NCBI GenBank assembly: GCA_035493835.1
Contig: DATJHO010000064.1
Span: 1-64,000, forward strand
Direction: 5' to 3'
Length of the DNA: 64,000 bases
DNA from: DASZTU01 sp035493835
Lineage (GTDB): Bacteria > Pseudomonadota > Alphaproteobacteria > Rhizobiales > Devosiaceae
A program made the position numbers and the translations under genes. This document shows positions 56,116 through 64,000 of this stretch, in pieces (the first letter of the stretch is position 1; every line of letters begins with the position of its first letter). The notes below the pieces were generated by a model. The model did not search any database, was not told the origin of the DNA, and saw nothing but the letters and a program-made list of their open reading frames with translations.

Positions 56116-57000
56116 GTGGCGAATCGAGTGCGAACAGCAGTGTTTCCGGTTGCCGGGTTGGGCACCCGGTTCCTTCCGGCGACCAAGGCCATGCCGAAGG
56201 AAATGCTGACTGTCGTGGACCGGCCGGTCATCCAGTATGCCGTCGATGAGGCGCGCGAGGCCGGGATCGAGCATTTCGTATTCGTCACCGGGCGCAACAA
56301 GGGCGTCATCGAAGACCATTTCGACCGCCAGTTCGAGCTTGAGCACACGCTCGAGGTGCGCGGCAAGGAGCAGGCGCTTTCCGAACTGCAACAGGATCTT
56401 CCGTCCGCGGGACAGACCAGCTTCACCCGCCAGCAGGAGCCGCTCGGCCTCGGCCATGCCGTCTGGTGCGCCCGCGAGCTGGTCGGCAACCAGCCCTTCG
56501 CGCTGCTGCTCCCGGATATGGTGTTCATGGCCAAGCCCGGCGTGCTGAAGCAGATGATCGAGGCCTACGAGACGACCGGCGGCAACGTCATCGGCGTCGA
56601 GGAGGTCGATCCCGCCGATGTCTCCTCCTATGGCATCGTGGCGCGTGGCGAGGGACCGGATTCGGGCTTCGCCATCACCGGCATGGTCGAAAAGCCCAAG
56701 CCGGCCGAGGCGCCCTCCAACCTCTTCATCTCCGGCCGCTACATCCTGCAGCCGGAAATCTTTTCGCTGCTTTCGGAGCAGACCAAGGGGGCCGGCGGCG
56801 AAATCCAGCTCACCGACGCCATGCAGGCCCTGATTCGCCAGCAGCGCTTTACCGGCGTCAAATACAATGGCCGGGTGTTCGACTGCGGCTCCAAGATCGG
56901 CTTCCTCTCTGCCAACGTCGCCTTCGCCCTCGAACGCGAAGATATCTCCGGTGAATTCACCAAGGCCCTGCAATCGCTGGGGGTGATGGGCGGCGAATGA
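56116..57000 (+). CDS. galU: UTP-glucose-1-phosphate uridylyltransferase
   Basis: A 294-residue nucleotidyltransferase making UDP-glucose. Nucleotide motif GLGTRFLPATKAMPKEM, then TGRNKGVIEDHFD and the sugar-site MVEKPKPAEAPSN. Length and sequence are typical of bacterial GalU/ExoN. It starts with GTG, with GGAG eight bases before. It is divergent from galE. Confidence 0.96.
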   Translation: MANRVRTAVFPVAGLGTRFLPATKAMPKEMLTVVDRPVIQYAVDEAREAGIEHFVFVTGRNKGVIEDHFDRQFELEHTLEVRGKEQALSELQQDLPSAGQTSFTRQQEPLGLGHAVWCARELVGNQPFALLLPDMVFMAKPGVLKQMIEAYETTGGNVIGVEEVDPADVSSYGIVARGEGPDSGFAITGMVEKPKPAEAPSNLFISGRYILQPEIFSLLSEQTKGAGGEIQLTDAMQALIRQQRFTGVKYNGRVFDCGSKIGFLSANVAFALEREDISGEFTKALQSLGVMGGE

Positions 57001-57027
57001 TTCGGCGGGCCCGAAGCAAACAAACAA

Positions 57028-57139
57028 ACAACCCCACCCCCATCCCTCCCCTCAAGGGGAAGGGAGACCATGTGGCGCCGCCGTGTCCCATCGCCCCGCC
57101 CCCTTGAGGGGGAGGGTGGCGGTAGCCGGGTGGGGGTTT
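57028..57139. repeat. Intergenic palindromic repeat, family B
   Basis: ACAACCCCACCCCC with CTCCCCTCAAGGGGA, then CCCCCTTGAGGGGG and GGTGGCGGTAGCCGGGTGGGGG in inverse order, between convergent galU and porin genes. Confidence 0.75.
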
Positions 57140-57220
57140 CCTGTTTTCGACGTGCAGGTTCACGCTTGGAGACCGTTCCGGAAAAGTGGCCCTTGGGCCC
57201 CCGCACCGGCCGGCCCTACC

Positions 57221-58522
57221 TCACTTCTGGAACGTCAGCCCCAGCGTGACCGTGTGGGTGTCGTCGGGGAGGCTGAAGGACTGCTGGGTGTGGTCGAAAT
57301 TGTAGTCGGCGCTGACCTTGCTGTGGCCGCTCAGCGAGTAGTCGGCGCCCAGCCCAAGGGCATAACCCTTATTGGTCTGCGAACTGTCGGCATAGGTCGT
57401 GCTCGTCCAGCCGGCCGAGCTGCGATAATCGAGCCAGTCGTTCACCTGATAGGTCGCGCCGGCGGCTGCCGCATAGGTCACCCCGGCGCTGCCCGACCCA
57501 TCTGGCCCGGGCGGCGCGATGGCCGTCGCAAAATTGCCGCTGAGGGTCAGCGTCGATGTCGGCTTGAAGGTCAGGCTGGCATCATACAGCACCGATCGGA
57601 CATCGGCGAGGCTGGTGTCGTCAAAATGCTCGGTGCCGAACCCCACCGACGCCGAACCCCACAGCGTCTCGTCCCACTTGGCGGACGCCCCGACCATGGC
57701 CGTATAGAGATTGCCGTCGAGCTTTACGCCCGTCAGGGTTGGCGACGGCGCATCGAACACGGCGCGGGTCGCATTGACGGCGGTGAACAATTCAATGACC
57801 GGCGTAAGCTGGAAGCCCACCCGCAGGCCGCCGCCGCCGCTGGTGTTATTGAGGCCGGCATTGTCGGTCTGCGTGCCGTCGACAAGGGTTGTGGGGCCAT
57901 AAACCTGCCGCTGGGCGTTGCCGCTGACCGAGGCATTGAAACGCCCGAAGCGCCGCGTGAAGGTCGAATCGAATTCGCCCGAGGTTTCCACGGGCGTCGT
58001 CGCGACATCCCCGGCAACATCGGGCGAATTGGGGTCCTCCTGCGTGACCTCCAGCGTGCCATTGCTGACGAGGCTCGAGGCCGGATCGAACTGCAATGCC
58101 GAACCGGCGGAAAGCCGGGCGTCGTCGATGTTGATTTCGCCGTTGTCGGTCTTGCTGAGCTGAGCGTCCGCCGTCGCGTGGAGGCTCAGGTCTTGCGCAT
58201 TGTGCGTCAGGGTGACGCTGGGCAGCACCTGCTGCTCGTAGCGCACCCCCGATTGGCTGTCATTGATGTAGGAGCCGCGGAGGCCAAGGCTCCAGTCGAA
58301 AGCATAGTCCGGAAGGTCGGGCGCGCTTGGTTTCGCACCCAGCGTAGCGGCGGCCTGCTCCGGGGAAAGCATGAGCGGATCGTCCCCCACCGGCGCTGCC
58401 GGCAGGGCCTGCCCAGCCAACGACGCCGTCGGCAGCCCCATGAGCATCCCCATGAGCAGCAGCACGGTGCCGGACAGGCTCAGCAATGAAGGCACCGAAC
58501 GCCGACCCGCAACCAAGGCCAA
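57221..58522 (-). CDS. Outer-membrane beta-barrel protein (BBP2-like putative porin)
   Basis: A 433-residue exported protein. A long N-region with hydrophobic core LLSLSGTVLLLMGMLMGLP precedes a cleavage near SLAGQA. The mature part is a chain of amphipathic strands rich in Gly/Ser/Thr/Tyr (SLGLRGSYINDSQ; VSADYNFDHTQQSF; VTLGLTF) matching the 'putative beta-barrel porin 2' class. The C-terminus TLGLTFQK does not end in Phe exactly. The start is a TTG at 58522 with GGAG ten bases upstream. What passes through is unknown. Confidence 0.78.
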   Translation of the reverse strand: MALVAGRRSVPSLLSLSGTVLLLMGMLMGLPTASLAGQALPAAPVGDDPLMLSPEQAAATLGAKPSAPDLPDYAFDWSLGLRGSYINDSQSGVRYEQQVLPSVTLTHNAQDLSLHATADAQLSKTDNGEINIDDARLSAGSALQFDPASSLVSNGTLEVTQEDPNSPDVAGDVATTPVETSGEFDSTFTRRFGRFNASVSGNAQRQVYGPTTLVDGTQTDNAGLNNTSGGGGLRVGFQLTPVIELFTAVNATRAVFDAPSPTLTGVKLDGNLYTAMVGASAKWDETLWGSASVGFGTEHFDDTSLADVRSVLYDASLTFKPTSTLTLSGNFATAIAPPGPDGSGSAGVTYAAAAGATYQVNDWLDYRSSAGWTSTTYADSSQTNKGYALGLGADYSLSGHSKVSADYNFDHTQQSFSLPDDTHTVTLGLTFQK

Positions 58523-58649
58523 GTTAGAAAGGCTCCGACGCGAAGAATCGCGCGGCGGATTCTGTGCAGCCTATGGTTAAGAAAAAGTTGCCGGGTCGCA
58601 TTGGCGCAACGGCCAGCCTCCCTCTTCCTTCTCCCGCCTCCCCTTTCTT

Positions 58650-58720
58650 CCTTCTCCCCCCGTGGGAGAAGGTGGCGCGAAGCGCCTGCCGGCCCCCTCT
58701 CCCCTTGTGGGAGAGGGGAG
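58650..58720. repeat. Intergenic palindromic repeat, family A (short)
   Basis: CTTCTCCCCCCGTGGGAGAAGGTGGCGCGAAGCGCC followed by CCCTCTCCCCTTGTGGGAGAGGG: the same units as at 32617 and 62402, in a shortened copy near the nfeD 3' end (quoted in parts; the units are contiguous). Confidence 0.65.
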
Positions 58721-58742
58721 ATGTGGCCGCGGCTTTGCGCCC

Positions 58743-59192
58743 CTACGCCGCCTCCACCTTCAGCACCGGCCCATCATGGCCGATGATTCGGATGCGGCGT
58801 CCGGCCGGCAGGTCAGGGCCGGCGACACGCCAGATCGTGTCCCCGATCGGCACCCGGCCAAAACCGTCTGTGATCGGCTCGTTGAGCACGATCTCTTCCC
58901 CGACATGCCGTTCGGCGCGCTTGTTGAGCAGCGGGCGATCGCTTTCATTGCCGTTCGCGCGGACGAAACGCAGCCAGAACAGCACCGAGAGTATCCCCAA
59001 GAGCCCGAACACCGCTACCTCGCGGGCCCAGTCCATCGGGATGACGAACCGGATCAGCGCGGTCACGATTGCCGCCGTGCCCAACCAGACGAACACGCCG
59101 CCCGGCAGGACCAGTTCCAGCGCCAGCAGCACGAAGCCAATGATCAGCCAGGACCAGGGGCCATATTCGATAAAGAGACTAAAGAGGTCCAT
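58743..59192 (-). CDS. NfeD-family membrane protein
   Basis: A 149-residue protein with two or three N-terminal TM segments (about 8-30, 32-52 and 55-70) and a C-terminal OB-fold domain (about 85-145: GEEIVLNEPITDGFGRVPIGDTIWRVAGPDLPAG). NfeD proteins are partners of stomatin-like SPFH proteins, and the SPFH gene is 17 bp upstream in the same operon. The pair is thought to act in membrane organisation or quality control. GGGGGA precedes the ATG. Confidence 0.9.
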   Translation of the reverse strand: MDLFSLFIEYGPWSWLIIGFVLLALELVLPGGVFVWLGTAAIVTALIRFVIPMDWAREVAVFGLLGILSVLFWLRFVRANGNESDRPLLNKRAERHVGEEIVLNEPITDGFGRVPIGDTIWRVAGPDLPAGRRIRIIGHDGPVLKVEAA

Positions 59193-59209
59193 TCGGTCCC
59201 CCTTCCCTG

Positions 59210-60187
59210 CTACTGCTGCCGCGGCGTCGATGGCGGCCGGGCGCCATTGGGCCGCGCGGGGGCTTCGCCACCAAAGGTTTCCCTGGCGATCTCGGCAATG
59301 CCGCCCAGCGCACCGATGACGTTGCCGGCTTCGACCGGCAGCATCAGGAGTTTCTGGTTCGGCGATTTCGCGATTGATTCCAGCGCCCTGATGTAATTGT
59401 TGGCGACGAAATAATTGATCGCCTGCACGCTGCCAGAGGCGATGGCGTCTGAAACCACCTGCGTCGCCTTGGCTTCCGCTTCCGCCGAGCGCTCCCGCGC
59501 CTCGGCATCGCGGAACGCTGCCTCGCGCCGGCCCTCGGCCTCCAGCACCTGCGCCTGCTTGGCGCCATCCGCCTGCAGGATCGCCGACTGCCGCCGCCCC
59601 TCTGCCTCGAGAATCGCGGCGCGCTTTTCGCGCTCGGCCTTCATCTGCCGGCCCATCGATTCGACGAGGTCCTTGGGCGGATCGATGTCCTTGATCTCGA
59701 TGCGGGTGATCTTGATGCCCCAGGGCGTCACCGCCGCATCGACCACTTTCAGCAGCCTTCCATTGATCTCGTCGCGGTTGGAGAGCAACTGGTCGAGGTC
59801 CATCGAGCCCATCACCGTACGGATATTGGTGAGGGTGAGGTTGAGGATCGCCTGTTCGAGATTGGCGACTTCATAGGCCGCGGCCGCGGCATCGAGGATC
59901 TGGTAGAAGGTAATGCCGTTGACGGTGACCGTGGCGTTATCGCGCGTGATCACTTCCTGGTGCGGAATATCCAGCACCTGCTCCATCATGTTCATTCGCC
60001 GCCCGATGCTATCGACGAACGGCACGATGATGTTGAGACCCGGCTGCAGTGTGCGTGTATATTTGCCGAAGCGCTGCACGGTATAGTTGAAACCCTGCGG
60101 CACAGTCTTGGCGCCGGCAAACAACACCAGAACCGCCAGAATGCCCAAAACGATGAGCGTGGTGCTCATCCCGTCCAAACCGAACAT
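59210..60187 (-). CDS. SPFH/Band 7 stomatin-like protein (QmcA-like)
   Basis: A 325-residue membrane protein with one N-terminal TM (about 7-27), an SPFH domain (about 28-185: TVPQGFNYTVQRFGKYTRTLQPG; LTNIRTVMGSMDLDQLLSNRDEIN) and a long Ala/Glu/Arg coiled coil (about 200-265) containing AILEAEGRRQSAILQADGAKQ. It oligomerises into rings on the membrane. It is paired with nfeD in an operon. The ATG at 60187 is preceded by GGGAG at six bases. Confidence 0.92.
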   Translation of the reverse strand: MFGLDGMSTTLIVLGILAVLVLFAGAKTVPQGFNYTVQRFGKYTRTLQPGLNIIVPFVDSIGRRMNMMEQVLDIPHQEVITRDNATVTVNGITFYQILDAAAAAYEVANLEQAILNLTLTNIRTVMGSMDLDQLLSNRDEINGRLLKVVDAAVTPWGIKITRIEIKDIDPPKDLVESMGRQMKAEREKRAAILEAEGRRQSAILQADGAKQAQVLEAEGRREAAFRDAEARERSAEAEAKATQVVSDAIASGSVQAINYFVANNYIRALESIAKSPNQKLLMLPVEAGNVIGALGGIAEIARETFGGEAPARPNGARPPSTPRQQ

Positions 60188-60675
60188 GGTTTTCTCCCTG
60201 CGGGAATAGCCGCGCCTAAAATGTAAGCAGAGGTAGGCGAAGGTACAATGACCCAAGGACTTGGGTCCCTTCCGGCCCATGCAACGGCCTCCGCTGCGAC
60301 CCGGATCATTCCTGCAGCGTCGGAGAGCACGGGCCCGGAACACGGGTGCGCCTCAGGGCAAACTGAATGCGAGGCGCGTTCCCGCGTCCCGGGCGCCGGG
60401 ATTTTCACCGCGGCCGCGAAGCGTCCCGGTCTTGCCGGGCGGTCCACGGCTCGATCGCAGAGCGGTGCGACCACCGCTCCCCCGGCCATTTTCCCGCTGC
60501 CGTTCGTCGCGACACCGCACGTGCGAGAAAACGGCCAAAGAATAAGCGGGGGCAAAGGGGCGGGGATAGCTTGGGGTGGCGCGTGTGGCCCCCCTTCCCA
60601 TCCTCCCCCTTCGGCGAGGGTTAGGGAGGGGAGCTCCGGGTTAGGGCCGCGACGACGTACTCAGGCCGACCGCGA
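60188..60675. other. GC-rich intergenic region upstream of the stomatin-like gene
   Basis: 488 bp. Several overlapping frames exist on both strands but none has a convincing ribosome site plus recognisable product. The part near 60598-60640 has CCTCCCCCTTCGGCGAGGG followed by GGGAGGGGAG, a fragment of the palindromic repeats. The rest is unexplained. Confidence 0.45.
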
Positions 60676-61701
60676 TCAAATCCACCCGGCCAGTTCGCGC
60701 CGCACGACGTTCTCGATCACCGCCATGCCGCCCTCGCTATCGTTGAGGCACGGGATATAGGCGAAGCGCTCGCCGCCGGCGCCCAAAAATTGTTCGCGGC
60801 CGGTGATGTCGAGTTCTTCCAGTGTCTCGATGCAATCGACCGAAAACGCCGGCGCCAGGATCGCGATTTTCTTCACGCCCTGCTTGGGCAGGGCCTCTAG
60901 CGTTTCGGCCGTATAGGGTTTCAGCCATTCGTCCGGCCCGAAGCGGCTCTGGAAGGTGACCATCAGCTTTTCCTTCGGCCAGCCCAGATATTCGCGCACC
61001 ATCCGCGTCGTCGCCATGCACTGGCAATGGTAGGGGTCGCCCTTGACCAGATATTCGACCGGCATGCCGTGATAAGAGGTGATGACGAGATCGGGCGTGA
61101 AATCCAGCGCCTTGACGCCCTCATCGATGCTTTTCGCCAGCATCTCGATATAGAGCGGATCGTCGAAATAGGCGGGCGCCGTGCGGACCGCCGGCTGCCA
61201 GCGCATCTCCTTGAGCACGTCGAACGCCTTGTCGTTGGCGGTCGCGGTGGTCGGCGCCGAGTATTGTGGATAGAGCGGCAGGAACAGGATGCGGTCGCAG
61301 CCCGCCTCCTTCAGCGCCCTGATCCGGGATTCGGTCGAAGGATTGCCGTAACGCATGGCAAAATCGACGATCACCTCGGGATGATCGGCGAGGCCCGCGG
61401 CGAGCTTTTCGACCTGCCGGCGGCTGATCACCCGAAGCGGGCTGTCGTTGGCCTCGTTGTCCCAGATCTTGGCATAGCCATGCCCGCTCTTTTGTGGCCG
61501 CGTATTGAGAATGATGCCGTTGAGCACCAGCCACCAGACCACGGGGTTGGTCTCGATGACGCGCCGGTCGGAGAGGAACTCCTTGAGGTACCGCCGCATC
61601 GGCCAATAGTCGGGAGAATCCGGCGTCCCCAGATTGAGCAGCAGGACACCGACCTTGGCTGGCTTTTTCTTCGGGTGGTCGGTGGGTTTGACGTCGGGCA
61701 T
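60676..61701 (-). CDS. hemH: Ferrochelatase
   Basis: A 341-residue enzyme inserting Fe2+ into protoporphyrin IX, the last step of haem synthesis. Motifs include VLLLNLGTPDSP, SYHGMPVEYLVKGDPYHCQC with the metal His, TFQSRFGPDEWLKP and AFSVDCIETLEEL. The length and the absence of a C-terminal Cys cluster fit the proteobacterial soluble or peripheral form. The start ATG has no clear ribosome site. Confidence 0.95.
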   Translation of the reverse strand: MPDVKPTDHPKKKPAKVGVLLLNLGTPDSPDYWPMRRYLKEFLSDRRVIETNPVVWWLVLNGIILNTRPQKSGHGYAKIWDNEANDSPLRVISRRQVEKLAAGLADHPEVIVDFAMRYGNPSTESRIRALKEAGCDRILFLPLYPQYSAPTTATANDKAFDVLKEMRWQPAVRTAPAYFDDPLYIEMLAKSIDEGVKALDFTPDLVITSYHGMPVEYLVKGDPYHCQCMATTRMVREYLGWPKEKLMVTFQSRFGPDEWLKPYTAETLEALPKQGVKKIAILAPAFSVDCIETLEELDITGREQFLGAGGERFAYIPCLNDSEGGMAVIENVVRRELAGWI

Positions 61702-61785
61702 GGCAAGAGCGATCGCTTGGCTAGTTCGGCGTGACCATAGTCATTGGCGCTTCCGGCGCAAGCCATACCAAAACTGCCGCCGATC

Positions 61786-61816
61786 AAAGAAAAAGGACGG
61801 GGCTTACACCCCGTCC
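61786..61816 (-). terminator. Rho-independent terminator of the small secreted protein gene
   Basis: Stem GGACGGGG/CCCCGTCC (61795-61802 and 61809-61816) with a six-base loop. Read on the minus strand it is followed by TTTTTCTTT. It lies between the 61941 gene and hemH. Confidence 0.85.
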
Positions 61817-61940
61817 CCCGTCACTGGAGCCGTTCACCGTTTCAACGAAACGCCGAACGCCTCCAAGTCTTTGTCAGGTCGCGTTTCCGAACCGGAAAAG
61901 GGGTGGCCACCTTTCCTGGAAACGCTCTGGTTCCAATGCA

Positions 61941-62249
61941 TTACTTCCAGGTGCAGTCGTAGAGGTGGCCAGCACCCTTGGCCGCCGGCACGCAGGCCAT
62001 GGTCTTGATGCCCGGCTTGGCAGCGGGCTTGATCGAGGCGACCTTGATGACGGGCTTGGCGTTCGCAGCCTTGGCGACCGCCAAGCCCGTCGGTTTGGCC
62101 GGGGTGGCGCACTTGGCAGTCCAGGAGAAGAAGGTGCAGTAGATCTGCACGTCGGTCGGGCCTTTGACAGTCTTGGCGGCGGCGGCGGTCGCCGGCGTAA
62201 CGAGACAGAAGGCAGCGCACAGCGCGGCCGCAATCATTACCGATTTCAA
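61941..62249 (-). CDS. Small secreted Ala/Lys-rich protein with Cys residues
   Basis: A 102-residue exported protein: signal (VMIAAALCAAFCLVTPATAAAA), then a mature part with four Cys (IYCTFFSWTAKC, MACVPAAKG, YDCTWK) and a Lys/Ala/Pro spacer (AKPVIKVASIKPAAKPGIK). Two disulfides are likely. The family is not recognised. The start is a TTG at 62249, seven bases after GGAGGG; an ATG seven codons further up has none. It has its own strong terminator. Confidence 0.75.
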   Translation of the reverse strand: MKSVMIAAALCAAFCLVTPATAAAAKTVKGPTDVQIYCTFFSWTAKCATPAKPTGLAVAKAANAKPVIKVASIKPAAKPGIKTMACVPAAKGAGHLYDCTWK

Positions 62250-62401
62250 TTGGTGTCCCTCCAGTATCAACAGCGCCCTGAGGCGTGTCGAACCTAGAAC
62301 ATCTATCGGGGCGAGGCATGTGCGCGCTGCTCCCGACTATCAAATCAGCGCAATAGTAACCGATTTGCATCAGTTGTGCCGGATGGGGCGCTGCCGCAGC
62401 T

Positions 62402-62520
62402 TCCCTCTCCTTGCGGGAGAGCATGCCCGAAGGGCGGGTGAGGGGTGGGCAGCCACGCTAGCGCCTGTGGCTCCCCCTCATCCGGCGCTTCGCGCCACCT
62501 TCTCCCGCGAGGGGAGAAGG
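62402..62520. repeat. Intergenic palindromic repeat, family A
   Basis: CCCTCTCCTTGCGGGAGAG, TGCCCGAAGGGCGGGTGAGG and, after a spacer, CCCTCATCCGGCGCTTCG and CTTCTCCCGCGAGGGGAGAAGG: the fullest copy, matching 32617-32739 unit by unit. Confidence 0.8.
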
Positions 62521-62565
62521 GCGAGGGAGCGGCAACAGGGTGGGGTGGGCAACGGGCACAGCCCT

Positions 62566-62600
62566 GGCCCTCGTAGTGAACTCGTCGAACCACGAGGGCG
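62566..62600. repeat. Palindromic repeat, family C (single unit)
   Basis: CCCTCGTAGT and ACCACGAGGG enclose GAACTCGTCGA; one copy of the family C hairpin. Confidence 0.6.
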
Positions 62601-62626
62601 GCCCTACGAGGGCACCAAAACTGTCC

Positions 62627-64000
62627 TCAACCCCAAAGGGTTGCCGCGGCAAGTATGATGCCGAAGGCAAAAACCATGAAGGCCGCGACAAGTTGAGCCC
62701 ACCAAGCGACGAAAATCGTGAGCCGCGATTCGCGTCGCGACCAACGCCGCGCCAGCCCCTTGGCCATGACGGCGACGGTGGCGAGCACCGCGACCGTCAG
62801 CGCCGTCCCCACCCCCATCAGAAACACCGAGGCGATGCCGGCCCAGATAACCCCCTGCGACAGCGCGAAAACCATCACCACCAGCGCGCCAGAGCAGGGC
62901 CGGAGCCCGATGGAAAGCACCACGCCCAGCGACTCGCGCCAGCTGCCGGTGCGGATCTGGTCGGGCGTTACGGCGACGTGCGAATGGGCGGCATGATCGT
63001 GGTGGGCATGGTCGTGCCCGTGGTGGTCATGAGCGGAATGCTCATGCCTGTGATGGTCATGGTCGGGCGCGGCATGGGCCCCGGCCTGCGCCCCCTCGCC
63101 GCGCGAGGGTGCCAGCCGCGATGACGTCTCGAACGCCCGCGCCAGCACGCTTCCCTGCGAATTTGCCTGATAGCCGCCGCCGTGCTGGTGGTCGTGGTCT
63201 TGCTCATCGCTATCCGCAAAGAGATGCCGGCGCGCCAATTCGCGATCATGCCGATCGTCTTCAACTTCCACGCGGCCATGGTGATGATCATGGCCGAGCC
63301 CGAGTATGTGCCGGATCATCAGCCAGAGGCCAAGCAGCGCCACCATCAGGTAAGACCCGATGCCGGCCCAGTTGGCGAAATTGCCCATGGCCTCGCCGGT
63401 GAGGTTGAGGACGACCGCGGCGAACAGGATGAAAACTACCGCGACGGCCGACGCCAGCATCGCCGAGGTAAAACTCAGCATCATGCCCTGGCGATATTGC
63501 CGCTCATTGGCGAGCACATAGGAGGAGATCACCACCTTGCCGTGCCCGGGGCCGGCGGCATGGAAAATGCCGTAAAGGAAGCTGACCGTGCCGAGGAACC
63601 AGAAGGCGGCGTTATCCGTCTTGAGCTTGGTCATCGCATTGGTCAGCAGCTGGTAGAACTGCTTCTGCTCGTCGATGATCCAGAGCACGAGCGGCGTGTC
63701 GGGCAGGAAAATAGCAAGTTCGCGCGGCGGGCCACCAAACGGGATCGGCTTGACGGAGCCCATGGCATTGACCGCATCGAACGCCGTCGTGGCGTTTTCG
63801 GCGGTAACGTCCTCGGCGGTCGGGTTCTGCTTGGCGCCGGTGACCGAATAATCGCAAGCGACATCGATCGAGCCTTGCATGCCGCGCATCGCCGCCTCGA
63901 GATCCGGCGGGAGCTTGACCACATCGGCGCCGATCGAGGCGAGCCGGTTGGCAAGATCAGTGGGGATGTCCCTGGGCGGATTGAGCACCGCATGGCAGCC
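62627..64000 (-). CDS. NicO/RcnA-type nickel/cobalt transporter, N-terminus beyond the window
   Basis: At least 453 residues of an inner-membrane Ni2+/Co2+ permease; the frame is open to the right edge (GCHAV precedes a possible GTG start at 63988), so the start may lie outside. The NicO core begins with FLGTVSFLYGIFHAAGPGHGK, followed by about six TMs. A large cytoplasmic or periplasmic loop is very rich in His/Asp (DHDHHRHEHSAHDHHGHDH), a metal-buffer loop. The second half has LSIGLRPCSGALVVMVFAL. The first 110 residues before the core are not TM and may be the end of an extra domain. Import or export cannot be told. Confidence 0.85.
   Translation of the reverse strand, partial: GCHAVLNPPRDIPTDLANRLASIGADVVKLPPDLEAAMRGMQGSIDVACDYSVTGAKQNPTAEDVTAENATTAFDAVNAMGSVKPIPFGGPPRELAIFLPDTPLVLWIIDEQKQFYQLLTNAMTKLKTDNAAFWFLGTVSFLYGIFHAAGPGHGKVVISSYVLANERQYRQGMMLSFTSAMLASAVAVVFILFAAVVLNLTGEAMGNFANWAGIGSYLMVALLGLWLMIRHILGLGHDHHHGRVEVEDDRHDRELARRHLFADSDEQDHDHQHGGGYQANSQGSVLARAFETSSRLAPSRGEGAQAGAHAAPDHDHHRHEHSAHDHHGHDHAHHDHAAHSHVAVTPDQIRTGSWRESLGVVLSIGLRPCSGALVVMVFALSQGVIWAGIASVFLMGVGTALTVAVLATVAVMAKGLARRWSRRESRLTIFVAWWAQLVAAFMVFAFGIILAAATLWG

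Larger units (their letters stand above)
62250..62626. other. Intergenic region with family A and C repeats
   Basis: 377 bp between the small secreted gene start and the NicO gene end. Most of it is the family A repeat at 62402-62520 and a family C hairpin at 62566-62600. The 62250-62400 part should hold the promoter of the secreted protein. Confidence 0.5.

Noticed and set aside
60248..60760. 170-codon plus-strand frame between the stomatin and hemH genes
   Set aside because: No recognisable domain, weak start context, and it runs into the antisense of hemH and a repeat fragment.
63000..63075. CATGGTCATG-like tandem pattern
   Set aside because: It is the codon pattern of the His/Asp-rich loop of the NicO transporter.

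Overview
The window reads as a chromosome segment of an alphaproteobacterium of the order Hyphomicrobiales, most likely close to Devosia or Pelagibacterium. This rests on high GC, tight Shine-Dalgarno-led genes, a cpdR / N-formylglutamate amidohydrolase / hisN locus beside tRNA-Val, a small heat-shock gene behind a ROSE-type RNA thermometer, BBP2-type porins, DUF459 and DUF1236 proteins, and many short palindromic intergenic repeats. I saw no transposase, integrase, phage gene, CRISPR array or rRNA. The genus is an inference.

Layout. 1-608: partial sugar ABC ATPase. 699-2729: divergent mntH and mntR manganese genes. 2742-6840: a GH144-like glycosidase, hisN, a formylglutamate amidohydrolase and cpdR. 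6960-10044: tRNA-Val(GAC), a gene-poor stretch, then a membrane GGDEF-EAL protein. 10143-23604: a long catabolic cluster. Its minus-strand genes, in order of transcription, are a peptide-type ABC importer, an SDR, a GntR/FadR regulator, a polysaccharide deacetylase/imidase-like hydrolase, a 102-residue MCGLCG protein, a CobW GTPase, a tartrate-dehydrogenase-like enzyme, D-tartrate dehydratase and a dehydrogenase remnant. An L-asparaginase is divergent. 23868-30244: a signalling and export module made of a Popeye-like cyclic-nucleotide-binding membrane protein, divergent from a Slam-like TPR/beta-barrel protein, a FecR protein with a TbpB-like tail, and a CHASE2 adenylate cyclase.

30225-64000 is mostly housekeeping: a glycosyltransferase, CorA, coaBC, tRNA-Val(CAC), two small secreted proteins, tdh/kbl, an MFS exporter, an alpha/beta hydrolase, hsp20, a truncated proline iminopeptidase, gltBD, a split PQQ dehydrogenase, a DUF459 SGNH hydrolase, an MltB-type transglycosylase, galE and galU, a BBP2 porin, a stomatin/NfeD pair, hemH, a small secreted protein and a NicO metal transporter running off the right edge.

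The two regions most likely to hold undescribed biology are the Slam-like/FecR-TbpB/CHASE2-cyclase module and the catabolic cluster, which has repeated GGTC-N-GACC palindromes in front of it and an ABC importer with one degenerate ATPase. Functions are read from motifs and remembered family features. No database search was run.
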